From Microcaldota archaeon (lineage in GTDB: Archaea; Micrarchaeota; Micrarchaeia; Anstonellales; Anstonellaceae), in assembly GCA_021813025.1 (NCBI GenBank), contig JAKAME010000032.1:1-15852 (forward strand): 15,852 nucleotides of DNA. The letters run 5' to 3'. Made by a program: the position numbers and the translations under genes. The notes below the pieces were generated by a model that was not told where the DNA came from, did not search any database, and worked only from the letters and a program-made list of their open reading frames with translations. Positions 1 through 6,834 of this stretch are shown piece by piece; position 1 is the stretch's first letter, and each line of letters opens with the position of its first letter.

Positions 1-759
1 ATCTATTGCCGAGAGGATGGAATAGTAGGTGGCCGGCTCCCGCAACTCTTCGGAGAGAAGGAGGGAGGTTTCCTCATAGAGGAAGGTGCCCTTGGTGAAT
101 ACGTTCTTGGTGATATTGGACTTCAGGTCGAGTTGCGCATCCAATTTCAGCAAGTATTGGGGAATCCCCCCCGCCAGGGCATAGTATTCGATTATCCTCC
201 CGATGGGGGTTTTAGGGAAGAACTTCATCACATGCTTAAATTGTAGGGGTTCGGCTTTCCACTGCCCGGTCCGCCGCCCATACAGGGGGCTTTCGTGGCT
301 GAGCACGCCTTTGCGCATCATGGAGATGCTGGAGCCGCAGAGAATGAGCATGACATTTGTCTGGGAGAGGTTCTGGTCCCAAACCAGTTGGAATACGGAC
401 GGGATGGAATCATCCTTTTCCACCAGATAGGAGAATTCGTCTATCAGGACAGCCATCTTCCTGCCGCCCAGGCGTTTGGACAGGTATTGAAAGGCGTCGT
501 CGAACTGGTCGTAGGGGGCGGGCGGCTCGCCGAAATGCTCTGAGATTCGAAGGGAAAAACGGTGGGCGTTGGAGGCCGTTCCTCGCTTGTCGCAGAGGAA
601 ATACAGGTGGGGCTTGTCATCGGCGAAGTGGGAGATCAGCTCGGTTTTGCCGACCCGGCGCCTCCCGTAGAGGACGGCGAACGAGGGCTCTTTGGAGGCC
701 CATTGGCGCTCGAGGAATGCCAGCTCCTCGGCTCGGTTGACAAAATGCCGGTTTTGCAT
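1..759 (-). CDS. AAA ATPase, archaeal ATPase_2 family (3' end outside window)
   Basis: The reverse strand is open from an ATG at 759 to the window edge, giving the first 253 residues of a P-loop NTPase. Visible motifs are a Walker A (GRRRVGKT, residues 32-39), a Walker B (MAVLIDEF, with D107 and E108), a sensor-type segment (LILCGSSISMM, about 138-148) and an LYGRR stretch at 159-163 that could supply an arginine finger. The LAGGIPQYL segment near 195-203 is typical of the ATPase_2 (PF01637) family, which often carries a C-terminal DUF234 domain. Members are usually 430-470 residues, so about half is present. Cellular roles of this family are mostly unknown; several are linked to DNA-associated or mobile functions. 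The ATG lies about 26 bases from a TATA box at 782-789, so the transcript is probably leaderless. Confidence 0.9.
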   Translation of the reverse strand, partial: MQNRHFVNRAEELAFLERQWASKEPSFAVLYGRRRVGKTELISHFADDKPHLYFLCDKRGTASNAHRFSLRISEHFGEPPAPYDQFDDAFQYLSKRLGGRKMAVLIDEFSYLVEKDDSIPSVFQLVWDQNLSQTNVMLILCGSSISMMRKGVLSHESPLYGRRTGQWKAEPLQFKHVMKFFPKTPIGRIIEYYALAGGIPQYLLKLDAQLDLKSNITKNVFTKGTFLYEETSLLLSEELREPATYYSILSAID

Positions 760-765
760 GATTAT

Positions 766-790
766 CTTTATAATCCGAATGTTTAAATAA
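766..790. promoter_or_regulatory. Shared TATA region between ATPase and histone-fold genes
   Basis: TTTAAATA at 782-789 reads as TATTTAAA on the reverse strand. Its centre is about 26 bases from the ATPase ATG at 759, the spacing of a leaderless archaeal start. On the forward strand the same box is about 22 bases from an ATG at 808. A second AT-rich box, TTTATAAT, lies near 767-774 and could serve forward transcription with a longer leader. Confidence 0.55.
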
Positions 791-807
791 TCGAGCCCGC
801 AAGACTG

Positions 808-882
808 ATGACCCCCCAGGTAGCTGCGGAGGAGGGCGGGCTGCTCAAGGGCAAGATAATCCAATTGCTATGCAGGCGATAG
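808..882 (+). other. Short leader ORF (24 codons) before the histone-fold gene
   Basis: An ATG at 808 opens a 24-codon frame ending with TAG at 880-882, 10 bases before the histone-fold ATG and in another frame. It sits just downstream of the forward TATA-like box. The peptide (MTPQVAAEEGGLLKGK...) matches nothing I recognise. It may be an upstream ORF, a decayed N-terminus or chance. Confidence 0.25.
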
Positions 883-892
883 GGCGGTGGAG

Positions 893-1063
893 ATGGAGAT
901 AGCGAAGCGGGCGAGCTTGAAGCAGTATCTGCGGCAGAACAAGATGAGAACGTCGAGCGGGCTTTATGAGGCGGTGAATGCGGCAATTGAAACGCTGCTG
1001 AAAAAGGCGTGCTTGCGGGCGGCTGCGAACAAGAGGCAGACTGTGATGGAACAGGATATCTAG
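893..1063 (+). CDS. Small histone-fold protein (DUF1931-like)
   Basis: This 56-residue frame resembles the short DUF1931/archaeal histone-fold family. It begins with a basic helix (RASLKQYLRQNKMRTSS), continues with a long amphipathic helix (GLYEAVNAAIETLLKKACLRAAANKR, about 23-48), and ends with QTVMEQDI, the R-x-TV-xxx-D signature that closes the second loop of histone folds. Such proteins bind DNA and may help compact it. Family members are usually about 60-65 residues, so this is at the short end. ATG 893 is preceded by GGTGG at 886-890; GTG at 887 is an alternative start. It is transcribed divergently from the ATPase. The family assignment rests on motif recognition only. Confidence 0.68.
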   Translation: MEIAKRASLKQYLRQNKMRTSSGLYEAVNAAIETLLKKACLRAAANKRQTVMEQDI

Positions 1064-1308
1064 AGAGGATGCAAAATCCAAGATTCAGGCCGCTTTTCCT
1101 GGAACAAAGGATGCCAAATCCGAGTCTCTTTTCCCGATGCCCGCAGAACCCACCAGACTGCTTTTTCTCGAACGATTCGTTCTCGGAGACCCCGCGCTTG
1201 AAACGAGCCTCTTTCTGGTGGCAGATGCCTGTTTTCTGGTATTTCGATTTCTCACGCGCATTCTACCTGTATTCTTTTTAGCTGCCGGAGGGTTGGCCTT
1301 AGGGCATT
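1064..1308. other. Intergenic stretch with no convincing gene
   Basis: I see no supported gene here. Forward frames that cross it run into the antisense of the cupredoxin gene and lack a convincing start signal. One such frame from 1137 encodes a hydrophobic stretch that could be decayed coding sequence. No RNA gene was recognised. Confidence 0.5.
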
Positions 1309-1323
1309 ATAATAATAAAAAGG
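1309..1323 (-). terminator. U-rich terminator after cupredoxin gene
   Basis: On the reverse strand, about 33 bases past the cupredoxin stop codon, the sequence reads CCTTTTTATTATT. A T-run without a stem is the usual archaeal termination signal. Confidence 0.5.
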
Positions 1324-1355
1324 AGTGGGCGGCCTGGCGCCCAAAGTCCTATCCC

Positions 1356-2093
1356 CTAATCCGTCACAATCAGGGTGCCGGTCATGGCGCGGTGGCCCGA
1401 GCCGCAGAACACCGCGCAGCGGAAGGGGAAGCTTCCGGCCTGCTCGGGCGTGAATTCCACCGTCACGGTCTTGCCCACTGGCATGTTGGCGTTGATTTGC
1501 AGTCCCGGAATGGCCAGCGAATGCTCGACATCCAGAGAGGTGGCCAGGATGCGCACTTTCACGCCCCTCTTGGCGGTGACGGTGTTGGGGGTGAACGTGA
1601 AATTGTCTGCCGTCATGGTCAGCGTCTGCACGCCATCCGCGCCCACCGCGGCCGCGGTTGGAATGGCCGTGGCGGGGGCCGGGATGTCGGCAAAGAACGG
1701 GTTGTCCCACGAGCCGGAGCCGTTTCCGCCGGTCTTGGCGCCGCTCCCGCTGGCGTTTGCCCCGGCGGCGGGGCCGCTGCTATTGGCGGCGGGGCAGTCC
1801 CCGCGCATGAAGGCCCACTCCTCGCAGGTGGTGCCGTTGGCGAGGTCGCACATCCCCACCTCGCCGCCATTGGCGTCCTTGGCGATGCGCAGCCGGCCGC
1901 CGGCATTGATGCAATTGACCGAGGCCGGGTTGGCCATCTGCGGGGGCAGGCCGGATGGGTTGGTTCCGTTCACGGCCGCGGCCGCAGGCGGCTGACCAGC
2001 CGTTGGCGCGCCGGGCGTATTTGTGCCCGCGCAGCCGGCCAGCAGAATCAGGCCAACGAATAGCATGGCTATCAGCAGAATGGGTTTGTTCAT
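1356..2093 (-). CDS. CuA-type cupredoxin lipoprotein with DUF333 segment
   Basis: This 245-residue protein is predicted to be surface-anchored. A hydrophobic leader ends in LLAG-C21, a lipobox, so Cys21 is the likely lipid site. A low-complexity Ala/Pro linker follows. Residues 54-100 (NPASVNCINAGGRLRIAKD...CDLANGTTCEEWAF.RGDC) match DUF333. After a second Gly/Ser-rich linker, residues about 155-245 form a cupredoxin fold. Its ligands, His191, Cys226, Cys230, His234 and Met237 (CAVFCGSGHRAM), reproduce the CuA ligand pattern and spacing of cytochrome oxidase subunit II, including the 35-residue gap from the first His to the first Cys. The expected job is one-electron transfer by a dinuclear copper centre, or copper binding. 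No oxidase subunit I or nitrous oxide reductase gene is nearby. ATG 2093 follows a GGAG Shine-Dalgarno. Confidence 0.9.
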   Translation of the reverse strand: MNKPILLIAMLFVGLILLAGCAGTNTPGAPTAGQPPAAAAVNGTNPSGLPPQMANPASVNCINAGGRLRIAKDANGGEVGMCDLANGTTCEEWAFMRGDCPAANSSGPAAGANASGSGAKTGGNGSGSWDNPFFADIPAPATAIPTAAAVGADGVQTLTMTADNFTFTPNTVTAKRGVKVRILATSLDVEHSLAIPGLQINANMPVGKTVTVEFTPEQAGSFPFRCAVFCGSGHRAMTGTLIVTD

Positions 2094-2138
2094 GCCGTCA
2101 TCTCCTTGGTTTTTCGAATGCTAAAATGAATCCTGCTT

Positions 2139-2150
2139 CATATTATAAAG
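2139..2150 (-). promoter_or_regulatory. TATA box of cupredoxin gene
   Basis: The reverse strand reads CTTTATAATATG. Transcription would start near 2119, giving a leader of about 25 bases that contains the GGAGATGA ribosome site. Confidence 0.5.
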
Positions 2151-2197
2151 CGTATCCACAGAGGCTTTTAAATGATTTCCCAAATGCCCGCATCTGA

Positions 2198-2205
2198 TTA
2201 AATAC
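2198..2205 (+). promoter_or_regulatory. TATA box of RnfD/NqrB-like gene, leaderless spacing
   Basis: TTAAATAC is centred 26 bases before the ATG at 2227. There is no Shine-Dalgarno before that ATG (CCCACCCCAAACC), which supports leaderless translation and this start. Confidence 0.55.
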
Positions 2206-2226
2206 CCAAAACTCCCACCCCAAACC

Positions 2227-3099
2227 ATGGATTCGTTGCCCCTAACCGCTCCCGCCCCCTCCAATCCGGCCCCTGTTTCCTCTTCAAAACAATCGGCGCC
2301 CTGGGCGCCCATCCTCGCCCCGCTGCGAGCCCTCTCCATCTATCACCTCACCCTGGTCCTCGTCCTGCTGGCCGCCCTCGCCGGCCTCTGGGACTTTCCC
2401 CCCGGCAGCCGGCTTTCCGCCCTCTTCACCCTCGTCCTTGCCGCCGCCGTCTGCGCGGGCGCCGACGCCCTCCTTCTCTTTCAGTCCAAGCGCGTCTGGA
2501 AGCTCTCCGAAAACTCGCTCATCTCCGGCCTTCTCATCGGCTCCATCCTGGCCCCCGAAACATCGCCGTTCTTGGTGGCGGCCATTGCCATTCTCTCCGT
2601 CCTCCTCAAGCGTTTGCTGCACGAAGGCCCCTTCCCGGTCTTCAACCCGGCCGCCGCCGCCCTGGCGCTCGGCGGGATCCTCTTTGGCACGCTCGACGCC
2701 TGGTGGGCTTTCGTTCCCTCCGGCCCCGGCCTGCTCATCCTCGTCCTCGCCATCCTCCTGCTCTCCTGGAAACAGAACCGCTGGCAAATGGAGCTTGTTT
2801 TCCTGCTGGCCTGGCTGGCGGCCTGGGCCCTGTTTTTGCGTCTTCCGCCGCTCGCCCCCGGCCTGGCCGGCCTGAATGCGCTGCTCGGCCTCCTGCCGCT
2901 CTATCTCATGGCCTTCATGCTGCTCGAGCCCAAAACCAGCCCCCTGCGGCCCAAGCAGCAGTGCATCTACGGCGCCATCGCCGCCCTGGTCGCCGTCTTC
3001 CTGCTCCCCCTCTCAACGGCAACCGACATGGCGCTCGTCGGCCTCCTGATAGCCAACCTAGCCAAGAAGGCAATGGAGAAACTCAAATTCGGAATCTGA
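2227..3099 (+). CDS. RnfD/NqrB-family membrane protein
   Basis: This 290-residue polytopic protein has about eight to nine hydrophobic segments after a Pro/Ser-rich N-terminal tail of about 30 residues. Three family landmarks of the NqrB/RnfD/RseP-like membrane subunit are visible: SENSLISGLLIGSILAP (95-110), VFNPAAAAL (138-146) and LEPKTSPLRPKQ (233-244), the last equivalent to the DPVTSP loop. In Rnf and Na+-NQR complexes this subunit sits in the membrane and binds flavin. The usual S-G-A-T flavin-attachment motif is not seen, so covalent FMN is doubtful. No other Rnf or Nqr subunit is in the window; the gene is alone, divergent from the CuA lipoprotein. A redox role is inferred from the family only. 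Confidence 0.8.
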   Translation: MDSLPLTAPAPSNPAPVSSSKQSAPWAPILAPLRALSIYHLTLVLVLLAALAGLWDFPPGSRLSALFTLVLAAAVCAGADALLLFQSKRVWKLSENSLISGLLIGSILAPETSPFLVAAIAILSVLLKRLLHEGPFPVFNPAAAALALGGILFGTLDAWWAFVPSGPGLLILVLAILLLSWKQNRWQMELVFLLAWLAAWALFLRLPPLAPGLAGLNALLGLLPLYLMAFMLLEPKTSPLRPKQQCIYGAIAALVAVFLLPLSTATDMALVGLLIANLAKKAMEKLKFGI

Positions 3100-3129
3100 T
3101 TATTTCTGCCTTGTTGCACAATTCAATCG

Positions 3130-3168
3130 GCGTGAGCCATTGATGGCTCACGCTGCCCTTTCTTTCTC
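3130..3168 (+). terminator. Stem-loop terminator after RnfD/NqrB-like gene
   Basis: GCGTGAGCC at 3130-3138 pairs perfectly with GGCTCACGC at 3145-3153 around a six-base loop. A pyrimidine-rich tract (CCCTTTCTTTCTCTTC) follows. It could instead belong to the end of the neighbouring insertion-sequence remnant. Confidence 0.5.
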
Positions 3169-3173
3169 TTCAC

Positions 3174-3648
3174 TCAAACCAGCTTATTGAGGTAATACAC
3201 TTTGAGCCCCATCTCGGAGCGGATGTGGCCCGTTCCTTTGGAGCAGGCATATTCTCCAAAGTAGCCCTTCAGCCTGGAGAATGTGCCTTCCACCATCCAG
3301 CGCTGCCCATAATGCCTTTTCTTGGCCCATGATTTGTAGCTCCATTTCTGATACTTCTTGACTTCTGCCAGCCTTGCTTTCATGTGAGGTTTCACATAAG
3401 GCGGCCCACCATCCGCATTGCGGCGTATCTTGATGGCCGCCTTGATTTTGCGCTTCTTCAGCTCGTCAAAATTCTTGTTGGTGTCATAGAGGCCGTCACC
3501 AAAGACTTTCTCTACCTTGTGGCGCCTGCTGATTCTCTTGAGCATGGGCTTGATGCTGCGCTTCTCCCCCACCTTCTCAGAGGTGATGGAATAATCCAGC
3601 ACCTTGCCGGTCTTGGCGTCCGTGACAAAGCTAACTGAGGCTCCACGG
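3174..3648 (-). pseudogene. IS5/IS4-type DDE transposase, C-terminal remnant
   Basis: The reverse strand encodes about 155 residues of the catalytic half of a DDE transposase (DDE_Tnp_1 type). It includes VSFVTDAKTGKVLDYSITSE, where the first catalytic Asp region begins, then FGDGLYDT with the second Asp, and RWMVEGTFSRLKGYFGEYA with the catalytic Glu. The N-terminal half and a proper start are missing: the reading frame runs into the hairpin array at 3636-3859 and beyond that into the 3' end of the DMT transporter gene. It is therefore a dead fragment. The assignment to IS5 rather than another IS4-like group is tentative. No clear terminal repeats of the original IS were seen. Confidence 0.85.
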
Positions 3649-3859
3649 GGCGCACGCCACTCTGCTTCAGCAGGTGGTAAGCCCCGTGGCGCAATCGACG
3701 GCCCTCGAGGGCCGTCGGTGCACCGACGCGCTCCGAGCGCGTTGATTGTGCCGAGCCTAAAGGCATCCGAGGACGCCACAATCGACGGCACTTGGGTGCC
3801 GTCGGTGCACCATCGGCGCTCTGCGCCGATGATTGCGGCCTTTAGGCCGTGGAGCCTCA
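3636..3859. repeat. Hairpin array bounded by 13-bp inverted repeat
   Basis: TGAGGCTCCACGG at 3636-3648 is the exact reverse complement of CCGTGGAGCCTCA at 3847-3859. Between them lie at least seven stem-loops: CCACGGGGC/GCCCCGTGG (about 3644-3689, with a nested CCAC-CTGC stem), a perfect 22-bp palindrome at 3696-3717, 3724-3744, 3755-3764, a 22-base hairpin at 3783-3804, 3811-3831 and 3836-3849. The part from 3693 on is two tandem units of about 87 bases. They share ATCGACGGC...GCCGTCGGTGCACC and TGATTG, while loops and inner stem bases differ in compensating pairs. It lies just past the DMT gene stop and cuts the transposase remnant. Confidence 0.8.
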
Positions 3860-3877
3860 CGCGGAAACGGGCGCGCC

Positions 3878-4840
3878 TTAATCGTGCCCGTGCCGGTGTT
3901 CCGCCCCGTGGTGGTGCTCGTGCACATGGTACAGCCCCGCGTGATAATGCCCATGGGCATGCTTCTCGCCCATAACCAGCCAGGCTCCGGCTGCCATGAG
4001 CACAAAAGCGGGCAGCAGATTCCAGCCTATGCTTTCGTTCAGCAACAGCACGGACGAGGCTGCGCCGACGAACGGGGCTACGCTGAAGAACGCCCCTGTC
4101 CTGGCAGCCCCCCACGCCCTCAGGGACTTTATGAAAAGGACCATGCTGAGGCCATAGCTGAACGCACCTGCCAGCAGCGCGAAGAGAAGCGGCGCGCCGG
4201 CCGCAAGCTTTGCGCCCAGAAAAAGCCCGATGCCCAGGTTGATCGCGCCGGCGAAAAGGCATTTCACCCTTGCAATGTCCGCGGGGGCCATGCTTGTTAT
4301 CTGCCGGGTGAGATTGTTGTCCAGGCCCCAGAAAAGCGTTGCCAGGACGACATAGGCCGGCCCTGCAAGTGAAAAGCCGCTCCCGCCAGAGTCCAAACTC
4401 AGGAGCATCCCGGCGGCTGTCATGCAGAGCAGGGCGGCCCAAAACCTCCTGCCGGTGAACTCGCGGAATACCGCGGCCGCAATGAGTGCGGTCGCCACGC
4501 CTTCGAGGTTGAGGAGCAGCGAGGCGGCAAAGCCGGAGACCTGCGCAAGGCCGAGCATCAGGGACACCGGGGCGAGCACCCCCCCGAAGAGCACCGCCCC
4601 GGCAAGCCACGGGATGTCCCTGCTTTTCAGGCGGGCGGATTCGCCCCCCGGCACGGCAAGGGAATAGGCGGACAGCCCGGCGAATGCCCCCAGGTAGAGA
4701 AGCCCGGCCAACGCCACGGGGGGCGTTTCCCCAAGCAGGAGCTTGGCGAGCGGAGTGCTGAGGCCAAACAGGGCTGCGGACGCGACTGCAAAAAACGCCG
4801 GGGCTGTGTTCCGGGCTCCAAATGCATGCTTCCTTGACAT
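3878..4840 (-). CDS. EamA/DMT-family transporter with His-rich C-terminal tail
   Basis: This 320-residue protein is a drug/metabolite-transporter (EamA-type) permease with two repeats of about five membrane helices each. Repeat landmarks include ASAALFGLSTPLAKLLLG near the start and LATLFWGLDNNLTRQ at the start of the second half. The last 27 residues or so are extraordinarily His-rich (HAHGHYH...HVHEHHH...HRHGHD, twelve His), a typical zinc, nickel or cobalt binding tail, probably cytoplasmic. It follows the Zn/Cd ATPase by 62 bases in the same operon, so metal transport or tolerance is the best inference; the DMT family itself transports varied substrates. ATG 4840 has a GGTG site just upstream and puts the first helix near the N-terminus. 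An in-frame GTG at 4912, overlapping the ATPase stop, is an alternative start. Confidence 0.85.
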   Translation of the reverse strand: MSRKHAFGARNTAPAFFAVASAALFGLSTPLAKLLLGETPPVALAGLLYLGAFAGLSAYSLAVPGGESARLKSRDIPWLAGAVLFGGVLAPVSLMLGLAQVSGFAASLLLNLEGVATALIAAAVFREFTGRRFWAALLCMTAAGMLLSLDSGGSGFSLAGPAYVVLATLFWGLDNNLTRQITSMAPADIARVKCLFAGAINLGIGLFLGAKLAAGAPLLFALLAGAFSYGLSMVLFIKSLRAWGAARTGAFFSVAPFVGAASSVLLLNESIGWNLLPAFVLMAAGAWLVMGEKHAHGHYHAGLYHVHEHHHGAEHRHGHD

Positions 4841-4902
4841 CACACCACTGGTTCCAAGGCTGCAACCGCTCTTGCGCGCAACCGGGTTTTTAGGGCTCCG
4901 GG

Positions 4903-6834
4903 TCAAAACCACGTCCGCATCCTCGTTATCCCAATTCGGAGCGCATTGCCTATCACGAGCAGGGAAAGCCCCATGTCCCCGGCCGCAACCGCCACCCAGA
5001 GGCTGATAAGCCCGAAAAACGCCATGAGCCCGACGCCCCCCTTGACAAGAATTGACGCAGCCACGTTCTCCTTCACAACATTCATCGTTTTCCTCCCAAG
5101 CTTCACAAGGAAGGGTATTCTGGACAGGTCGTCCCTCATTATCGCCGCGTCCGCGGTCTCAATGGCAACGTCGCTGCCTATCGCCCCCATGGCTATGCCC
5201 ACGTCCGCGGCCGCAAGCGCGGGCGCGTCGTTCACCCCGTCGCCCACCACCATCACCGCCCCGTATTTTTGCCTGAGGCGCTTCACTTCCCCAAGCTTCT
5301 GTTCCGGCAGGAGGCCGGCATGGAAGTGTTTTATGCCCACGCGCTTTGCAATGGCTTGCGCAGTCTCCTTGTTGTCGCCGGTGAGCATGATGGGCGTTAT
5401 CCCCATTGCCTCAAGCTCGGACACCGCCTCCCTTGCCCCGTCCCTCAGCCTGTCGGAAACGCTTATTATGCCAATCGCCCTCTCCCGTGTTGCGACGATT
5501 ACAACCGTCTTCCCCTCGCTTTCCATGCGGCCCATCAATTCCCTGCTCTTTTCATCCGCCTTGACTGGAAGCTTGAGGTTGCCTGCAAAATAAACCATGC
5601 CCCCTATTGTGCCGCTTATTCCCTTTCCAGAATATGACATGAACTTGGAAACCTTGCGCAATCCTTTTGGCGCCTTCTGCATTATCGCCCTCGCAACCGG
5701 ATGGGCGGACTTTGCCTCAAGCGACGCGGCTATGCGAAGCAGCTCCTCCCCGGAATGGCCGTTCAGGGGCACGACGTCCGCCACCTCAAAAACCCCTTCT
5801 GTAAGCGTCCCCGTCTTGTCAAAAATCACCGCCTTTGCCCCTGCCGCCTTCTCCAAATAGTCCCCTCCCCTCACAAGTATGCCGTTTTTCGCAGCAGACG
5901 AGATGCCTGACACCAGGGAAACAGGGGTGGAAATCGCAAGCGCGCAGGGGCATGCGGTGACCAGCAGCACCAGCGCCCGGTAGGACCACGTGTCAAAAGG
6001 CTGGCTGAAAACAAGCGCAGGCACGATTGCCACAAGCACGGACGCGAATATGATTGCGGGAGTATAGATTGCGGCAAACCTGTCCACGAACTTCTCGGCC
6101 CCCGATTTCTGCTGCTCCGCGTTTTGCACTATTGCCGCGATTTTGGACACAAGCGTGCGGTCCGAAGGCGTGCTCACTCGCATCTCAAGATATCCCCCGC
6201 CGTTTATCGTGCCTGCGTATGCCTTGCCCCCCCTTTCCTTTGCCAAAGGTACGGACTCGCCGGTGATTGCCGCCTCGTTCACATACGAATGGCCGGACAC
6301 TATTGTTCCGTCAATCGGAATCCTGTCCCCCGGCTTTACAATGACGATATCGCCGATTTTGAGAGAATGGGCGTCCACCTCAACCTCCTTTCCGTTCCGC
6401 CTGAGCCTCGCGGTCTCCGGCGCAAGCTTGAGGAGGGCGGCGATGGAATTGCGCGCCCTCTCGCCCGCGTATTCCTCAAGAAATTCGGCGCATGCGAACA
6501 GGAAGATTATGGAGCCCCCCTCCTCCGCATGCCCTGTGAGGAATGCGCCCGCAGCCGCAATGACCATCAGGGAATTCATGTCAAAGCGCTTTTTGAGAAG
6601 GGATTCCCAGGCCCGCTTCATTATGTCCCAGCCCGCAACTACTATCACCAGAAGATAGAGCGCGTGAGCATAAGCTTCGGAAGAGAGAACGAATTCCAGG
6701 TAAAGCCCGGACGCAAGGGCGGCAAGTGAGACCAGGAGGACAAGGGCTTTCTTCTGCTTCCAGAAAGGCTCCTTTTTCTCGAAAATTCCGGCCGCGCAAG
6801 CAGAGCAGCTTTTTTCATGGCTATTCTTTTGCAT
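4903..6834 (-). CDS. P1B-2 type Zn2+/Cd2+/Pb2+-exporting ATPase
   Basis: This 643-residue pump exports divalent metals across the membrane using ATP. It has the actuator TGES (191-194), the metal-site CPC (295-297), the phosphorylation motif DKTGT (Asp339), the nucleotide-site His-Pro (378-379) and GDGVNDAP (531-538). A lysine in TM7 (Lys598, ILVKGG) and an aspartate in TM8 (Asp620, AAGDMG) are the residues that distinguish zinc/cadmium pumps from copper pumps. There is no N-terminal heavy-metal-associated domain; only a CSAC pair (Cys10, Cys13) remains there. The first helices are otherwise complete. Its ATG overlaps the repressor stop by 14 bases and is preceded by AGGTG, so translation is coupled. 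Encoded with a CadC-like sensor and a His-tailed transporter. Confidence 0.95.
   Translation of the reverse strand: MQKNSHEKSCSACAAGIFEKKEPFWKQKKALVLLVSLAALASGLYLEFVLSSEAYAHALYLLVIVVAGWDIMKRAWESLLKKRFDMNSLMVIAAAGAFLTGHAEEGGSIIFLFACAEFLEEYAGERARNSIAALLKLAPETARLRRNGKEVEVDAHSLKIGDIVIVKPGDRIPIDGTIVSGHSYVNEAAITGESVPLAKERGGKAYAGTINGGGYLEMRVSTPSDRTLVSKIAAIVQNAEQQKSGAEKFVDRFAAIYTPAIIFASVLVAIVPALVFSQPFDTWSYRALVLLVTACPCALAISTPVSLVSGISSAAKNGILVRGGDYLEKAAGAKAVIFDKTGTLTEGVFEVADVVPLNGHSGEELLRIAASLEAKSAHPVARAIMQKAPKGLRKVSKFMSYSGKGISGTIGGMVYFAGNLKLPVKADEKSRELMGRMESEGKTVVIVATRERAIGIISVSDRLRDGAREAVSELEAMGITPIMLTGDNKETAQAIAKRVGIKHFHAGLLPEQKLGEVKRLRQKYGAVMVVGDGVNDAPALAAADVGIAMGAIGSDVAIETADAAIMRDDLSRIPFLVKLGRKTMNVVKENVAASILVKGGVGLMAFFGLISLWVAVAAGDMGLSLLVIGNALRIGITRMRTWF

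Noticed and set aside
1137..2063. Long forward frame with a hydrophobic N-terminal stretch
   Set aside because: Most of it is antisense to the well-supported CuA lipoprotein gene and its later part is low-complexity; no ribosome site or promoter fits. Only the part before 1355 could be decayed coding sequence.
3642..3860. CRISPR array
   Set aside because: Units are too few and of unlike hairpins, with no constant repeat separated by unique spacers and no cas genes nearby.
3642..3860. Integron attC-like sites
   Set aside because: The stems are perfect palindromes in tandem without the conserved core sites and extrahelical bases of attC, and there is no integrase.
3649..4865. Extension of the transposase frame through the hairpin array and the DMT gene
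   Set aside because: The residues upstream of about 3648 are antisense hairpin repeats and an out-of-frame reading of the DMT transporter; they have no transposase similarity.
4841..4912. GTG start of the DMT transporter overlapping the ATPase stop
   Set aside because: It adds 24 polar residues not usual before the first DMT helix; ATG 4840 has a GGTG site.
4903..6834. Copper pump
   Set aside because: It has CPC but lacks the YN and MxxSS residues of Cu+ pumps; Lys598 and Asp620 plus the CadC-like sensor indicate Zn/Cd/Pb.
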